Positions 47,775 through 56,411 of a stretch of 64,000 nucleotides of DNA are shown here, in pieces. Below the pieces are notes generated by a model. That model worked only from the letters and a program-made list of their open reading frames with translations, was not told where the DNA came from and did no database searches. The stretch is from Cohnella abietis (lineage in GTDB: Bacteria > Bacillota > Bacilli > Paenibacillales > Paenibacillaceae), in assembly GCF_004295585.1 (NCBI RefSeq), contig NZ_AP019400.1, positions 1,703,501-1,767,500 on the forward strand. Direction: 5' to 3'. The position numbers and the translations under genes are program-made. The number at the start of each line of letters is the position of its first letter. Position 1 is the first letter of the stretch.

Positions 47775-48234
47775 TGCACATACCAAAGAAGCGATGTTAT
47801 CAATGGAACAGGAATCTATTGATAGAAGGGAAGAGGATCCGTTGACCCAACCTAATGAGCAGTTAGACCGCGAAAAGAAGCTAGCAGAGATAAAATCATA
47901 CGATGATTCTTGGTGGCTGCGGTATTTGGAAGAAAAAACAGTCTTTGATGCAGAAAACATAAAATCTCAAAAGGTTTGGTTAATTGAAGAATTAGAGTCG
48001 CTACTGGAAGAGAACAAACAGCTCCAACAAAAACTATTAGACTATGAAGGATGCAAAGGTGTTGAAGACTATTATCGCGTTCTTTCCGAACTGCGGGAAA
48101 CTCAGGCAGAACTATCCGCAAAGGATAACAAACTCGAAGAAATAGAAAAGATTGTAGGCTCCATCGAACTAAACGATCAACCAAAAGACATAATCTATCA
48201 GATATCAAAGATACTCCCTATCATTAGGGGATAA
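47764..48234 (+). CDS. Hypothetical coiled-coil phage protein, 156 aa
   Basis: Not recognised. Charged, mostly helical protein with a Leu/Glu coiled coil (LIEELESLLEENKQLQQKLL) and a second heptad segment (LRETQAELSAKDNKLEEIEK). The start is uncertain: TTG 47764 overlaps the previous gene, and ATG codons at 47794 and 47803 are alternatives, none with a clear ribosome binding site. It is followed by a terminator hairpin. Confidence 0.6.
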   Translation: MQGDAHTKEAMLSMEQESIDRREEDPLTQPNEQLDREKKLAEIKSYDDSWWLRYLEEKTVFDAENIKSQKVWLIEELESLLEENKQLQQKLLDYEGCKGVEDYYRVLSELRETQAELSAKDNKLEEIEKIVGSIELNDQPKDIIYQISKILPIIRG

Positions 48235-48236
48235 GG

Positions 48237-48281
48237 AAAACCCCCGAACCTATGCTGGGGAGCTAGTCGGGGGTTTAGAAC
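48237..48281 (+). terminator. Hairpin ending the early/middle gene block
   Basis: AAACCCCCGA (48238-48247) pairs with TCGGGGGTTT (48267-48276), followed by a weak T stretch. It marks the boundary before the late regulator. Confidence 0.7.
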
Positions 48282-48319
48282 ACATGCTCTTATTATATAA
48301 CATAAGGGGTGTGTGGTAC

Positions 48320-48952
48320 ATGGGTGCATTAAAAATTGACCAATCAATCGAACAAGGTATCATCGATCAATTAAACGGGTACAAGAGGCTTTGTGGTAGA
48401 ATCAAGGTTCTCGAGAAGCAGTCAGTTGGAATGGGTTATCAAATAAACGCTTTTGATGGGGACAAGCTGCAGCAGCTACACGCAAAACTAGATGGCATGC
48501 CGTCCTATATGTATCTCAATAAAAAAGAGCAACACCTAGAGACCATCGCTCATGCCTATCTGGAACATTACCCAGCCGGTACTAAATCACAACTCAACGA
48601 AATCAGAGATCAACGTGGCGTTGATGTAGATGACCGAAAAGACTTAAAAGATTTGGCTAGACGAGTCGAGAAAGTGAGGGAAGCCCGTCTAGGGACGTTA
48701 GAGGGAATTGACGCCATAATCGAAAAGGAAGCCCAACTACGCGACTTAATGGATCAGAGAGATGCAATATCAACGATCCTAGAAACGATGGGCGAAGAAA
48801 ATCCTCAATACTCCAAACTCCTCGCTTCTCGTTACATTGACGGCAAGGACGTCTGGACTGTCGCTTCTTCCCTCGGAATTTCAAGGCGAACATTCGACCG
48901 TTGGAGAGCGAAATCACTAGAAGAATACGCTATTCTAGCGGGAATGTCGTAA
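48320..48952 (+). CDS. Probable phage late-gene transcription regulator
   Basis: 210-aa protein. A helical N-terminal part is followed by a C-terminal sigma-region-4/ArpU-RinA-like HTH (LLASRYIDGKDVWTVASSLG, then ISRRTFDRWRAKSLEEYA). Its location, just before the small recombinase and terminase genes and behind its own A/T-rich promoter region, fits late-gene activators. ATG at 48320 has AAGGGGTGTG upstream; upstream in-frame start codons are inferior. Confidence 0.7.
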   Translation: MGALKIDQSIEQGIIDQLNGYKRLCGRIKVLEKQSVGMGYQINAFDGDKLQQLHAKLDGMPSYMYLNKKEQHLETIAHAYLEHYPAGTKSQLNEIRDQRGVDVDDRKDLKDLARRVEKVREARLGTLEGIDAIIEKEAQLRDLMDQRDAISTILETMGEENPQYSKLLASRYIDGKDVWTVASSLGISRRTFDRWRAKSLEEYAILAGMS

Positions 48953-49040
48953 AGTTGGCGCAAACGTGACGTTAAGAAGGCGCCACAAGCCAAAATTTCC
49001 GTGATATTATGCTAATGTGATGTAAATAGGCAGACACGCA

Positions 49041-49070
49041 AGGGGTTGTCCAAACGGGCAGCCTCTTTTC
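49041..49070 (+). terminator. Terminator-like hairpin before Cys-rich gene
   Basis: GGGGTTGTCC pairs with GGGCAGCCTC (10 pairs, with wobbles), loop AAAC, then TTTTC. It could be read through by late antitermination. Confidence 0.5.
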
Positions 49071-49083
49071 TTATGGAGGTGAC

Positions 49084-49215
49084 ATGATGCACAAGGTAAG
49101 AGTACCCCCGCCCATTCTTCAACCTGCTAAATGCGCTTCATGTCCATGGGGTACTTGGGCGGGATCGGTGCAGCTATGTTTGTTAGTTACCTGCGTCAAG
49201 GCGGTGCATAAATGA
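49084..49215 (+). CDS. Small Cys-rich phage protein, 43 aa
   Basis: Short gene starting MMHKVRVPPPILQPAKCASC and ending LVTCVKAVHK. CASC near the middle and two later Cys (VQLC, VTC) suggest a small zinc knuckle. ATGGAGGTGAC is an excellent ribosome binding site and its stop overlaps the recombinase start (ATGA), so translation is coupled. Similar short Cys-rich proteins are found near terminase genes in Firmicutes phages. Confidence 0.65.
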   Translation: MMHKVRVPPPILQPAKCASCPWGTWAGSVQLCLLVTCVKAVHK

Positions 49216-49802
49216 ACGTTGTGCAGCCTATACGAGATCCAGAGGTGGTCGAAGCAATCCAGGACCATTTAAGGATAACAAGCGAACGAGATTATATATT
49301 TTTCAGTCTCGGGGTTTTCAGCGGACTTAGGGTTAGTGACTTACTGGACCTTCAAGTATGGGAAGTGCGCGGCACTCATGTTCATATCACTGAAGGTAAG
49401 ACCGGGAAGCAGAAAAAGTTCATCATTCACACGGATATCCGGGACGATCTTGACGCTTTTATTTCTGGGAAGAAGGATGACGATTATTTATTCTCAAGCC
49501 GGCAGAAAAAGACATCGACAGGCTTAAAAAAACGCCCGATTGACCGCAGTCAGGCATACAAAATGCTTAACAAAGTGGCTCGAAAGTTCAACCTGAAAGA
49601 AATAGGTTGCCACACCATGCGTAAGACGTGGGGATACAGGCTCTGGATGGACGATGAACGAAATCTAACGTTACTAATGGAAATGTTCAACCACGACTCC
49701 GAACGGGTCACATTGCGCTATCTAGGGGTCACTCAGGACGCAATGGACAAGGCAATCTTGCGTATGAGTTACACAAAAAAAGGTAAAAGTCGCACTCGTT
49801 AA
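49212..49802 (+). CDS. Minimal tyrosine recombinase
   Basis: 196-aa site-specific recombinase made only of the catalytic domain: R40 (SGLRVSDLL), a beta-hairpin Lys near 63-67 (EGKTGKQ), H134-x-x-R137 (CHTMRKTW), H161 and nucleophile Y170 (NHDSERVTLRYLGV). It lacks the arm-binding and core-binding domains of phage integrases. It is the second recombinase of this prophage; its location before terminase suggests a role in genome resolution or packaging rather than integration. Starts in ATGA overlap with the Cys-rich gene. Confidence 0.85.
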   Translation: MNVVQPIRDPEVVEAIQDHLRITSERDYIFFSLGVFSGLRVSDLLDLQVWEVRGTHVHITEGKTGKQKKFIIHTDIRDDLDAFISGKKDDDYLFSSRQKKTSTGLKKRPIDRSQAYKMLNKVARKFNLKEIGCHTMRKTWGYRLWMDDERNLTLLMEMFNHDSERVTLRYLGVTQDAMDKAILRMSYTKKGKSRTR

Positions 49803-50014
49803 GCGTGACCGTTAATGAGCCCTAGAAAAGACTGAAAAAAGTGCCATTCAGCGAGTGCAACAGAATTATAGTTGTGGTTCACTCTAGTTACAATATTTAG
49901 GAGAAAAAGAGGTTTCAGAACTTGAGTGTACGAACCTCAAAAGCAAGAATGTAAAATAAATGGTAAAAAAATGAGAATTCCAACTTAAATCAACGTGGGG
50001 GTGAGGTGAATGCA
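49803..50014 (+). other. Non-coding gap before terminase; possible packaging site region
   Basis: About 200 bp without a gene between the recombinase and the small terminase, AT-rich, with a segment GAGGTTTCAGAAC and GTACGAACCTC that can pair partly (GAGGTT/AACCTC). pac or cos sites often sit here in such phages; the sequence alone cannot show one. Confidence 0.35.
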
Positions 50015-50779
50015 ATGTCGAGGGAACACAGCCCAGAATACAAACGAGCCTTAAAAATGTTCCTAAAAGACCGCTCGTTGAAGCCTAAACAAATAGCTGA
50101 TGCAGTGGGTGTAACCTCAGCTCTAGTCCGTAAGTGGAAGAGCTTATATAAATGGGAGGGCATGGCAGAGCCGCGAAGGGGACCGCCTAGAGGAAGCAAG
50201 AACGCCATTGGAAATAAAGGTGGTAAAGGTGGCCCTCTTGGTAATGACCACGCAGTTAAGCACGGTGCATTCCGCAAGTTCATGCCAAACGATCCCGAGT
50301 ACCTTGAAATCCTTGATATGGTGAAGGATATGAGCGCTCTCGATATGATCTACACGGGCATAGAAAACTCTTTTGTCGCGTTTGTTCGTCTTGAAAAGCT
50401 CATGTTTGTCTCTAGCAAAGACGAGATAATCAAAGAGGTAAAGAAACAGAAATACGAGATTCATAGTACTGGTAAAGGAGATAACAAGAAACTTCACCGA
50501 AAGCTCGTCGAGCAAGAATGGAATTTCCATTTTTCCTATGAACGCTATGAAAAGTATGCCAAAACACAAGCTTCCATTTACGCCAGCCTACGAGCTGGCA
50601 TTAAACAGTTCTTGAACATTGCGCCAGAAGACGATGAGCGCCGCGCCCGCATCGCCCTTATCGAAGCCCAAACCGAACGTACTCAGCAGCAAATCACCAT
50701 AGCTAAAGCGGAAGCCGATGAGAAAGCTAGTGAAAATAACCGACAGCCGGTAGTCATAAGGAATGATATCCTTGAGTGA
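50015..50779 (+). CDS. terS: Phage terminase small subunit
   Basis: 254-aa terminase small subunit resembling PBSX XtmA / YqaS: N-terminal HTH (LKPKQIADAVGVTSALVRKW), the PRRGPPRGSKNAIGNKGG GN-rich linker, then helical oligomerisation region and a C-terminal tail (EAQTERTQQQITIAKAEADE). It selects phage DNA for packaging. ATG 50015 has AGGTG six bases upstream; GTG 50006 is an alternative. It overlaps terL by 17 bp. Confidence 0.85.
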   Translation: MSREHSPEYKRALKMFLKDRSLKPKQIADAVGVTSALVRKWKSLYKWEGMAEPRRGPPRGSKNAIGNKGGKGGPLGNDHAVKHGAFRKFMPNDPEYLEILDMVKDMSALDMIYTGIENSFVAFVRLEKLMFVSSKDEIIKEVKKQKYEIHSTGKGDNKKLHRKLVEQEWNFHFSYERYEKYAKTQASIYASLRAGIKQFLNIAPEDDERRARIALIEAQTERTQQQITIAKAEADEKASENNRQPVVIRNDILE

Positions 50780-52010
50780 AATCAGCCTGCAGCAAGTCGT
50801 TGGTAAGGGATATAAGAGCTTTTGGAATTTCAAAGGTCGGTATCGTGTAATTAAGGGCGGGCGTGGCTCCAAGAAGAGTGTCACAACGGCATTATCCATT
50901 ATCACAAACATGATGGAATTTCCGCTATCCAATACGCTTGTCATTCGTAAGACATTTAACACCCATAAGGATTCTACCTGGGCGCAGCTAAAATGGGCAT
51001 CGCGCCGTTTAGGGGTAGCCCACTTATGGCATTTTAAAAAGAGCCCGTTAGAAGCAATCTATAGACCCACTGGTCAGAAGATTCTCTTCCGTGGCTTAGA
51101 CGATCCAATGTCCATAACCTCCATAACGGTGGATATGGGCTATTTGTGCTTCTGTTGGTTTGAGGAAGCGTACCAGGTACTCAAAGAAGATGATTTCGAT
51201 AAAGTAGATATGTCCATCCGGGGGGAAGTGCCGGAAGGCTACTATAAACAGATAACCGTCTCGTTTAACCCATGGAATGAAAAACACTGGTTGAAGAAGC
51301 GGTTTTTTGATGAAGAGGATCCCGATACTTTAGCCATAACAACCACCTACAAAAACAACGAATTCCTTGATGATGCAGATAAAAAGCGGTTTAAATGGAT
51401 GAAGAAGAACAGACCTAAGCGCTATAAGGTTGAGGGCAATGGGGATTGGGGCATATCTGAAGGTGCCATTTACGAAAACTGGCGGGAAGAGGAATTCAAC
51501 CCAGACAAGATCGCCAAGCTTCCAGGCTATAAAGCGGTATTCGGCTTAGACTTTGGTTACAGACATGACCCGAGCGGCTTTGTGGCAGCTCTAGTTAATC
51601 CCGAGCTTAAAAAGCTGTATATCTATGACGAACACTACGAACAGGCCATGACCAATAGCGACATTGCCGAGATGCTTAAGCGCAAAGGTCATGCCAAGGA
51701 GCGTATTATTGCGGATTCCTCGGAACCTAAGTCAATCGATGAGATATACGGGCATGGGATTAACCGCATTCAAGGGGCTGAGAAAGGCCCAGATAGCATC
51801 AACGTAGGTATCCAGTACCTAGAGCAATATGAGATCATCGTTCATTCATACCGTTGCCCGAACACAGCAATGGAGCTGGCATCCTATTTATGGGCGCAGG
51901 ATAAGACGGGCAAATTCCTTCAAAAACCAATCGATGAGTTTAACCACATTATGGATGCCTTGCGCTATGCGATGGAACAAATCCGTTACGGTGACAATTA
52001 TACGTGGTAG
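50763..52010 (+). CDS. terL: Phage terminase large subunit
   Basis: 415-aa packaging motor of the Terminase_3/XtmB type. P-loop-like GGRGSKKS at residues 32-39 and a Walker B region (MGYLCFCWFEEAYQV) form the ATPase. The nuclease domain begins VFGLDFGYRHDPSGF and continues with YDEHYEQ and IIADSSEPKSIDEI, giving the acidic metal-binding residues. It pumps DNA into proheads and cuts it. The start overlaps terS. Confidence 0.93.
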   Translation: MISLSEISLQQVVGKGYKSFWNFKGRYRVIKGGRGSKKSVTTALSIITNMMEFPLSNTLVIRKTFNTHKDSTWAQLKWASRRLGVAHLWHFKKSPLEAIYRPTGQKILFRGLDDPMSITSITVDMGYLCFCWFEEAYQVLKEDDFDKVDMSIRGEVPEGYYKQITVSFNPWNEKHWLKKRFFDEEDPDTLAITTTYKNNEFLDDADKKRFKWMKKNRPKRYKVEGNGDWGISEGAIYENWREEEFNPDKIAKLPGYKAVFGLDFGYRHDPSGFVAALVNPELKKLYIYDEHYEQAMTNSDIAEMLKRKGHAKERIIADSSEPKSIDEIYGHGINRIQGAEKGPDSINVGIQYLEQYEIIVHSYRCPNTAMELASYLWAQDKTGKFLQKPIDEFNHIMDALRYAMEQIRYGDNYTW

Positions 52011-52021
52011 GTGGTGTGACA

Positions 52022-53482
52022 ATGAGGACAGAAACAACAGCCATTATAGCTAACATCGCAGCAAACGCACCGATGAATGAAATGGCAATCATCAAACAGG
52101 AGATTCAACACTGGTTATCCTCAGATCTTCGGAAAATGATGCTTGAAGGAAATCGATACTACAGGAACAAAACGGACGCTCTCAAACGAAAGCGTATGGT
52201 TATTGGTCAAGATGGGATTTCGGTTGAGGACAAGAACCTAGCAAATAATAAGATCGTACACGGCTTCCTGCGGAAGCTAACGGATCAGAAGGTTGGATAT
52301 CTGCTCTCTAAGCCAATGAGCCTGAAAACAAAAAATGAAGCGTATCAAGCTTTGCTAGAAGAGATATTCAATAAGTCATTTGCTAGGACACTCAAGAACC
52401 TTGGCAAGAAATCAATCATCAAAGGCAAAGAATGGCTTCACCCTTACTACGACGAAGTTGGAAACTTCTCCGTTGAAATCATCCCTAGTGAAGAGTGCAT
52501 TCCGCAATGGAAGGATTCAGCACATACGATCCTAGACGCCATGATCCGATTCTATGATGTCGAAACCTATGTCGCATCCGAAAAACGGATTGTTAAGAAA
52601 ATAGAGTATTGGGATACAAAAGGTGTTCGTCGTTATATCGATAAAGACGGTTCAATTGTTCCAGACGCAGAAAATGTGGAATCCTCACACATGATGATCG
52701 GCGAAGAACCGTTCAACTGGAATAAAGTTCCGTTCATTTGCTTCAAGTACAACGATGAGGAGCAACCACTCCTTGAACTGGTTAAGTCCCTTATTGACGA
52801 TTACGATAACAAGAAATCGGATAATTCCAACAACCTCGAAGATTTACCTAACAGCATTTTTGTAATCGAAAACTTCGATGGTGCAGATTTAGGAGAGTTC
52901 AGACGCAATCTATCCCAATTCAGGGCTGTTAAAACACGTTCAGGTCCTAATGGGGGTGGCGGTAAGGTAGATACGCTAAATCTTGAAATAGACACAGAGG
53001 CATTCAAGACGCACATGGAAATGACTCGTAAGAACATTTATGAGTTCGGGCGCGGCGTAGATATGGCAGCTGAAAAGTTTAATGGAGCTACAGGGGTAGC
53101 GCTCAAGCAGCTTTACAACGATTTGGACATGGACGCGAACGACATGGAGACCGAGTTCCAAGCCGCCCTAGAGCAGTTTCTGTGGTTCGTCAATCAACAC
53201 CTGTTACTAATCACTAAAGGAGACTTTACCACTGAGTCGGTAGACGTCATCTTTAACCGGGACATTCTTACAAGCGAATCTGACGTCATCACAGATGGAA
53301 AGAACAGTGTCGGGCTTATCAGTAACCGCACAATCATTTCTAACCACCCTTGGGTAACGAATGCTGCCGAGGAAGAGGAACAAATGAAGAAGGAGAAGGA
53401 AGAGGCGTTTTTGGATGCTCAATCTTACGGTGGACTGAAAGAGGATGAAGCCCCAATTGATGGAGGTGGTGGCGATGAATAA
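52022..53482 (+). CDS. Phage portal protein, SPP1 gp6-like
   Basis: 486-aa portal subunit of the SPP1-gp6/PBSX type (MIRFYDVETYVASEKRIVKK region; FNGATGVALKQLYNDLDMDA, typical of the wing/stem helices; the acidic tail ends EEDEAPIDGGGGDE-like). Portals form the dodecameric ring through which DNA enters the capsid. ATG 52022 has AGGTGGTG upstream. It follows terL directly and overlaps the next small gene by 8 bp. Confidence 0.92.
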   Translation: MRTETTAIIANIAANAPMNEMAIIKQEIQHWLSSDLRKMMLEGNRYYRNKTDALKRKRMVIGQDGISVEDKNLANNKIVHGFLRKLTDQKVGYLLSKPMSLKTKNEAYQALLEEIFNKSFARTLKNLGKKSIIKGKEWLHPYYDEVGNFSVEIIPSEECIPQWKDSAHTILDAMIRFYDVETYVASEKRIVKKIEYWDTKGVRRYIDKDGSIVPDAENVESSHMMIGEEPFNWNKVPFICFKYNDEEQPLLELVKSLIDDYDNKKSDNSNNLEDLPNSIFVIENFDGADLGEFRRNLSQFRAVKTRSGPNGGGGKVDTLNLEIDTEAFKTHMEMTRKNIYEFGRGVDMAAEKFNGATGVALKQLYNDLDMDANDMETEFQAALEQFLWFVNQHLLLITKGDFTTESVDVIFNRDILTSESDVITDGKNSVGLISNRTIISNHPWVTNAAEEEEQMKKEKEEAFLDAQSYGGLKEDEAPIDGGGGDE

Positions 53483-53681
53483 ACAAGCTAAAGCAAGCGT
53501 TGATCGACTCATATCTGCATTGGCTGACCAAGCAACAGAAACCATTCAAAAAGGGGAATCAACCCCAGTGGTTGCAATTGATGCCTTATCGCATCTACTT
53601 GAGGCCTATGGGAATCAGGCAAGTGGCGGCACAACCGCTATTGGCTTTTCTGCTCCTAGTAATGATGAGGATGAACCATGA
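53475..53681 (+). CDS. Small head-module protein, 68 aa
   Basis: Not recognised. Ala/Gln-rich helical protein (ASVDRLISALADQATETI) with a disordered acidic tail. GGAGGTGGTG, which is also the end of the portal gene, is its ribosome binding site. Its ATGA overlap couples it to the minor head gene. Confidence 0.62.
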   Translation: MNKQAKASVDRLISALADQATETIQKGESTPVVAIDALSHLLEAYGNQASGGTTAIGFSAPSNDEDEP

Positions 53682-55375
53682 AGTCCAATGCGTATTGGGG
53701 TAAACGGCTGGATGCACTAAATGAAGCCCAACTTAACAAAGCCGAACAGTACGTCGAGACGATGAACGAACAATATGGTAAGGCCATGTCGAAAATTGAG
53801 CGAGATATGAATGATTGGTACAGGCGCTTCGCTAACAACAATGGCATTATCGATATGGCTGAAGCTCGCAAGCTCCTAACCTCCGGAGAATTAAAGGAAT
53901 TCAAGTGGACAGTCCAGGACTATATCAAGGCAGGCCGCGAGAATGCCATTGATCAACGGTGGATGAAAGAGTTAGAAAACGCATCAGCTCGCGTTCACAT
54001 CAACCGTCTCGAAGCGAAGAAGATCCAGCTTCAAAACGAAATTGAGCAATTGGCAGGACAGAAACTTACCGGAACAACTGGTTTGCTAGGCGGCATCTAC
54101 AAGGACAATTATCACCGATCAATCTTTGAGCTGCAAAAGGGTGCTGGAGTAGGCACAACGTTCACCAAGATGGACAGCAACCAAATCAACAAGATCCTAT
54201 CAAAGCCGTGGGCACCGGATGGAAAGAACTTTTCTTCTCGTATTTGGAGTGATCGAACAAAGCTTATTGCTGAGATGACCACAACCTTAACGCAGAACCT
54301 AACAAGCGGTGTACCGCTCGACCAACTTATTAACACATTCGCCAAGCGTATGAATGTGTCTCGATCCGATGCAGAGCGTATTATTCTAACGGAGTCGGCT
54401 TACTTCTCTGGCCAATCTCGGATTGATGCTTATAACGAGTTAGGTGTAAAGGAGTATAAGTTCACCGCAACGCTTGATCGCAAGACATCAACCCTATGTA
54501 GGGATATGGACGGAAAGGTATTTCCGCTATCAGAGGCTCAGGCAGGCGTAAACTACCCACCACTCCATTCGCGCTGCCGTTCGACTACCATTCCTCATTT
54601 TGATGATAACGTTAAGGAGAGAGTCGCAGAGAGTGAGGATAAGCAAGTATACAGCGTACCTGGGGATATCACTTACAAAGAATGGGCTGAAAAGTACGCA
54701 CCATACGAAACTGAGTTTTTGCCTAACCGAGATCCAATCAAAGTGATTGAACCACCAATAGTCAAAACAACAGAGCCAAAACCTTTCAAAATATGGTATG
54801 ATGAGACAGGGGAGAACGGCCCTAAAATAGCCGACTTACCAACGGATGCATTAGATAAGCTTAAGCCGGACGTACCTCGAAAGCTTGGCAAAGCCAGCGA
54901 AGAGGAAGCGCTAAAGTACATGGAAGAAACAGAGCGTAAAATTAAAGCGGCGGCAGATGAACATGCACTTGCGATTTCCGATAAAGGCGAGATATTCCAC
55001 GTTCGTGGAGATCGTAGCTCAGTCAATCTTGCTAACATCGGCCATCCAAGACTTAATAACAGTATTGTTACCCATAACCATCCAGACGTTGGTGGGGAAC
55101 CGGGAGGCTCATTTAGCCAGGAGGATGTGTTTGCCTTCTTCGGTCTAAAACTCCGGGAATTGCGAGCGGTAGATAAAAAGCATAAGTACCGCCTTACAAC
55201 AACCGCGCCCCTCACGCTCACAGACGATGAGCTCGGCTTCCTCCTCTTGCAAGCTGAGGATAATTACAAAGTTAAGCTAACGCTTGAACAGGCATTAGCG
55301 GGCTATGACGCCAAGCATTTAACGATGATCGAGCTAGCAGCTCTCGTCGAGTCCCTAATCTACGAAAGGGAGTAA
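53678..55375 (+). CDS. Minor head protein (SPP1 gp7/MuF) with JAMM/JAB-like tail
   Basis: 565-aa protein. N-terminal ~310 residues: Phage_Mu_F minor head domain, with helical coiled segments and the C-terminal signature TATLDRKTSTLCRDMDGKVF ... YPPLHSRCRSTTIPHF. The long extra C-terminus (about 330-565) carries ITHNHP-like NSIVTHNHPDVGGEPGGSFS with H466-x-H468 and S480-x2-D483, close to the JAMM metal-protease motif (HxHx7Sx2D) with a four-residue insertion, preceded by a candidate Glu in ISDKGEIFHVRG. Typical gp7 proteins end near 350 aa. The tail could be an isopeptidase-like or polymorphic-toxin-like domain; activity is untested. Confidence 0.8.
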   Translation: MKSNAYWGKRLDALNEAQLNKAEQYVETMNEQYGKAMSKIERDMNDWYRRFANNNGIIDMAEARKLLTSGELKEFKWTVQDYIKAGRENAIDQRWMKELENASARVHINRLEAKKIQLQNEIEQLAGQKLTGTTGLLGGIYKDNYHRSIFELQKGAGVGTTFTKMDSNQINKILSKPWAPDGKNFSSRIWSDRTKLIAEMTTTLTQNLTSGVPLDQLINTFAKRMNVSRSDAERIILTESAYFSGQSRIDAYNELGVKEYKFTATLDRKTSTLCRDMDGKVFPLSEAQAGVNYPPLHSRCRSTTIPHFDDNVKERVAESEDKQVYSVPGDITYKEWAEKYAPYETEFLPNRDPIKVIEPPIVKTTEPKPFKIWYDETGENGPKIADLPTDALDKLKPDVPRKLGKASEEEALKYMEETERKIKAAADEHALAISDKGEIFHVRGDRSSVNLANIGHPRLNNSIVTHNHPDVGGEPGGSFSQEDVFAFFGLKLRELRAVDKKHKYRLTTTAPLTLTDDELGFLLLQAEDNYKVKLTLEQALAGYDAKHLTMIELAALVESLIYERE

Positions 55376-55379
55376 AGCC

Positions 55380-55634
55380 ATGCTTCGAACAAAAGAAGAA
55401 AATCGGATTGCTATAGCAGAGTTGTTCGCGGACAAGCGCGGGCATTTAGGTGATGAGAGATTTAATCAGCTAGTTGATGAAATTAGCAACGTTCGTCTTG
55501 AAGCGCTGCAGAAGCTCGACTCACTACCTAAAGCGCCTATTGGTGTATTAGACTCAAATGAAGCAGAACGATTGCGTCTGAGCAAGGAAGAAGACATGAA
55601 GTGGTTGTTGATTAAGCAAAAGTACGGCATCTGA
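55380..55634 (+). CDS. Hypothetical phage protein, 84 aa
   Basis: Not recognised. Small charged helical protein (LADKRGHLGDERFNQLVDE-like middle, LRLSKEEDMKWLLIKQKYGI end). It follows the MuF/JAMM gene by only 4 bp with GGGAGTAA before its ATG and could be an immunity or partner protein for the C-terminal domain; nothing in the sequence proves that. Confidence 0.6.
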   Translation: MLRTKEENRIAIAELFADKRGHLGDERFNQLVDEISNVRLEALQKLDSLPKAPIGVLDSNEAERLRLSKEEDMKWLLIKQKYGI

Positions 55635-55663
55635 AGCACTCTCTAAACCGGGAGTGCTTTTTG
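55634..55663 (+). terminator. Rho-independent terminator within head module
   Basis: AAGCACTC pairs with GAGTGCTT across an ~11-nt loop, followed by TTTTTG. It separates the portal/minor head genes from the scaffold/capsid genes. Confidence 0.8.
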
Positions 55664-55816
55664 TATGCCTCAAAATCCCAAACGTTTGGGAATATGGTTA
55701 GGCTCTTGCTGAGACTGCATGGGCCTATTCGCCGTTTCGGTACTGTCGGCGCTAAACAACAGGACATCACCGGACGCGACCGGGACAACAAGCGAAGATG
55801 AATGGAGGAAATGACT

Positions 55817-56389
55817 ATGAACAAAGAGCAATTTATTGCATTGGGATTACCAGAAGATTTGGCCGTGAAGGCTGCTGCAGCATCAACCGATGAGTTGAAA
55901 GGTTTTATTCCTAAGACTCGTTTTGATGAGGTAAACGCCGCCAAATTGAAAGCGGAGAAAGATGTTTCGGATCGTGACACGCAGATTACTGAGTTAGGAA
56001 AAACTGCCGGTATGTCCGAGGAACTGAAGGCGCAAATCACGAAGCTGCAGGGTGAGAACACAGTGGCTAAGGAAAAGCACGAAGCAGAACTTAAGGAACT
56101 GACGCTGACCACCGCCATTAAAACGGCATTGACGGGCAAGGTTCACGATGAGTCGCTTGCTGCTGGTTTGTTTGATCGCTCTAAGTTGGTCATTGACGGA
56201 GAAAAGGTTGTCGGATTAGACGATCAGCTTAAGGTTTTGAAGGAGTCTAAGGCATTCCTATTCAAACCAGATAACCCTAATCCAAATCCTAATCCCAATG
56301 GAGTTACGCCTCATGTCGGTAATTCAAACTCTACTCCACCAGTAGGGGCATCATTGAAAGATGCACTCGCCGCACACTACAGCAAATAA
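55817..56389 (+). CDS. Phage scaffold protein (gp20-like)
   Basis: 190-aa scaffolding protein of the phage minor structural GP20 type: a helical start (NKEQFIALGLPEDLAVKAAA), a long coiled coil with EVNAAKLKAEKDVSDRDTQI, and an Asn-Pro-rich flexible linker (NPNPNPNP) before a short C-terminal helix (SLKDALAAHYSK). It shapes the prohead and is lost on maturation. ATG 55817 has GGAGGA seven bases upstream; ATGs at 55802 and 55811 precede or overlap that site. Confidence 0.85.
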   Translation: MNKEQFIALGLPEDLAVKAAAASTDELKGFIPKTRFDEVNAAKLKAEKDVSDRDTQITELGKTAGMSEELKAQITKLQGENTVAKEKHEAELKELTLTTAIKTALTGKVHDESLAAGLFDRSKLVIDGEKVVGLDDQLKVLKESKAFLFKPDNPNPNPNPNGVTPHVGNSNSTPPVGASLKDALAAHYSK

Positions 56390-56411
56390 AAATTTATTGG
56401 AGGAATTGAAT

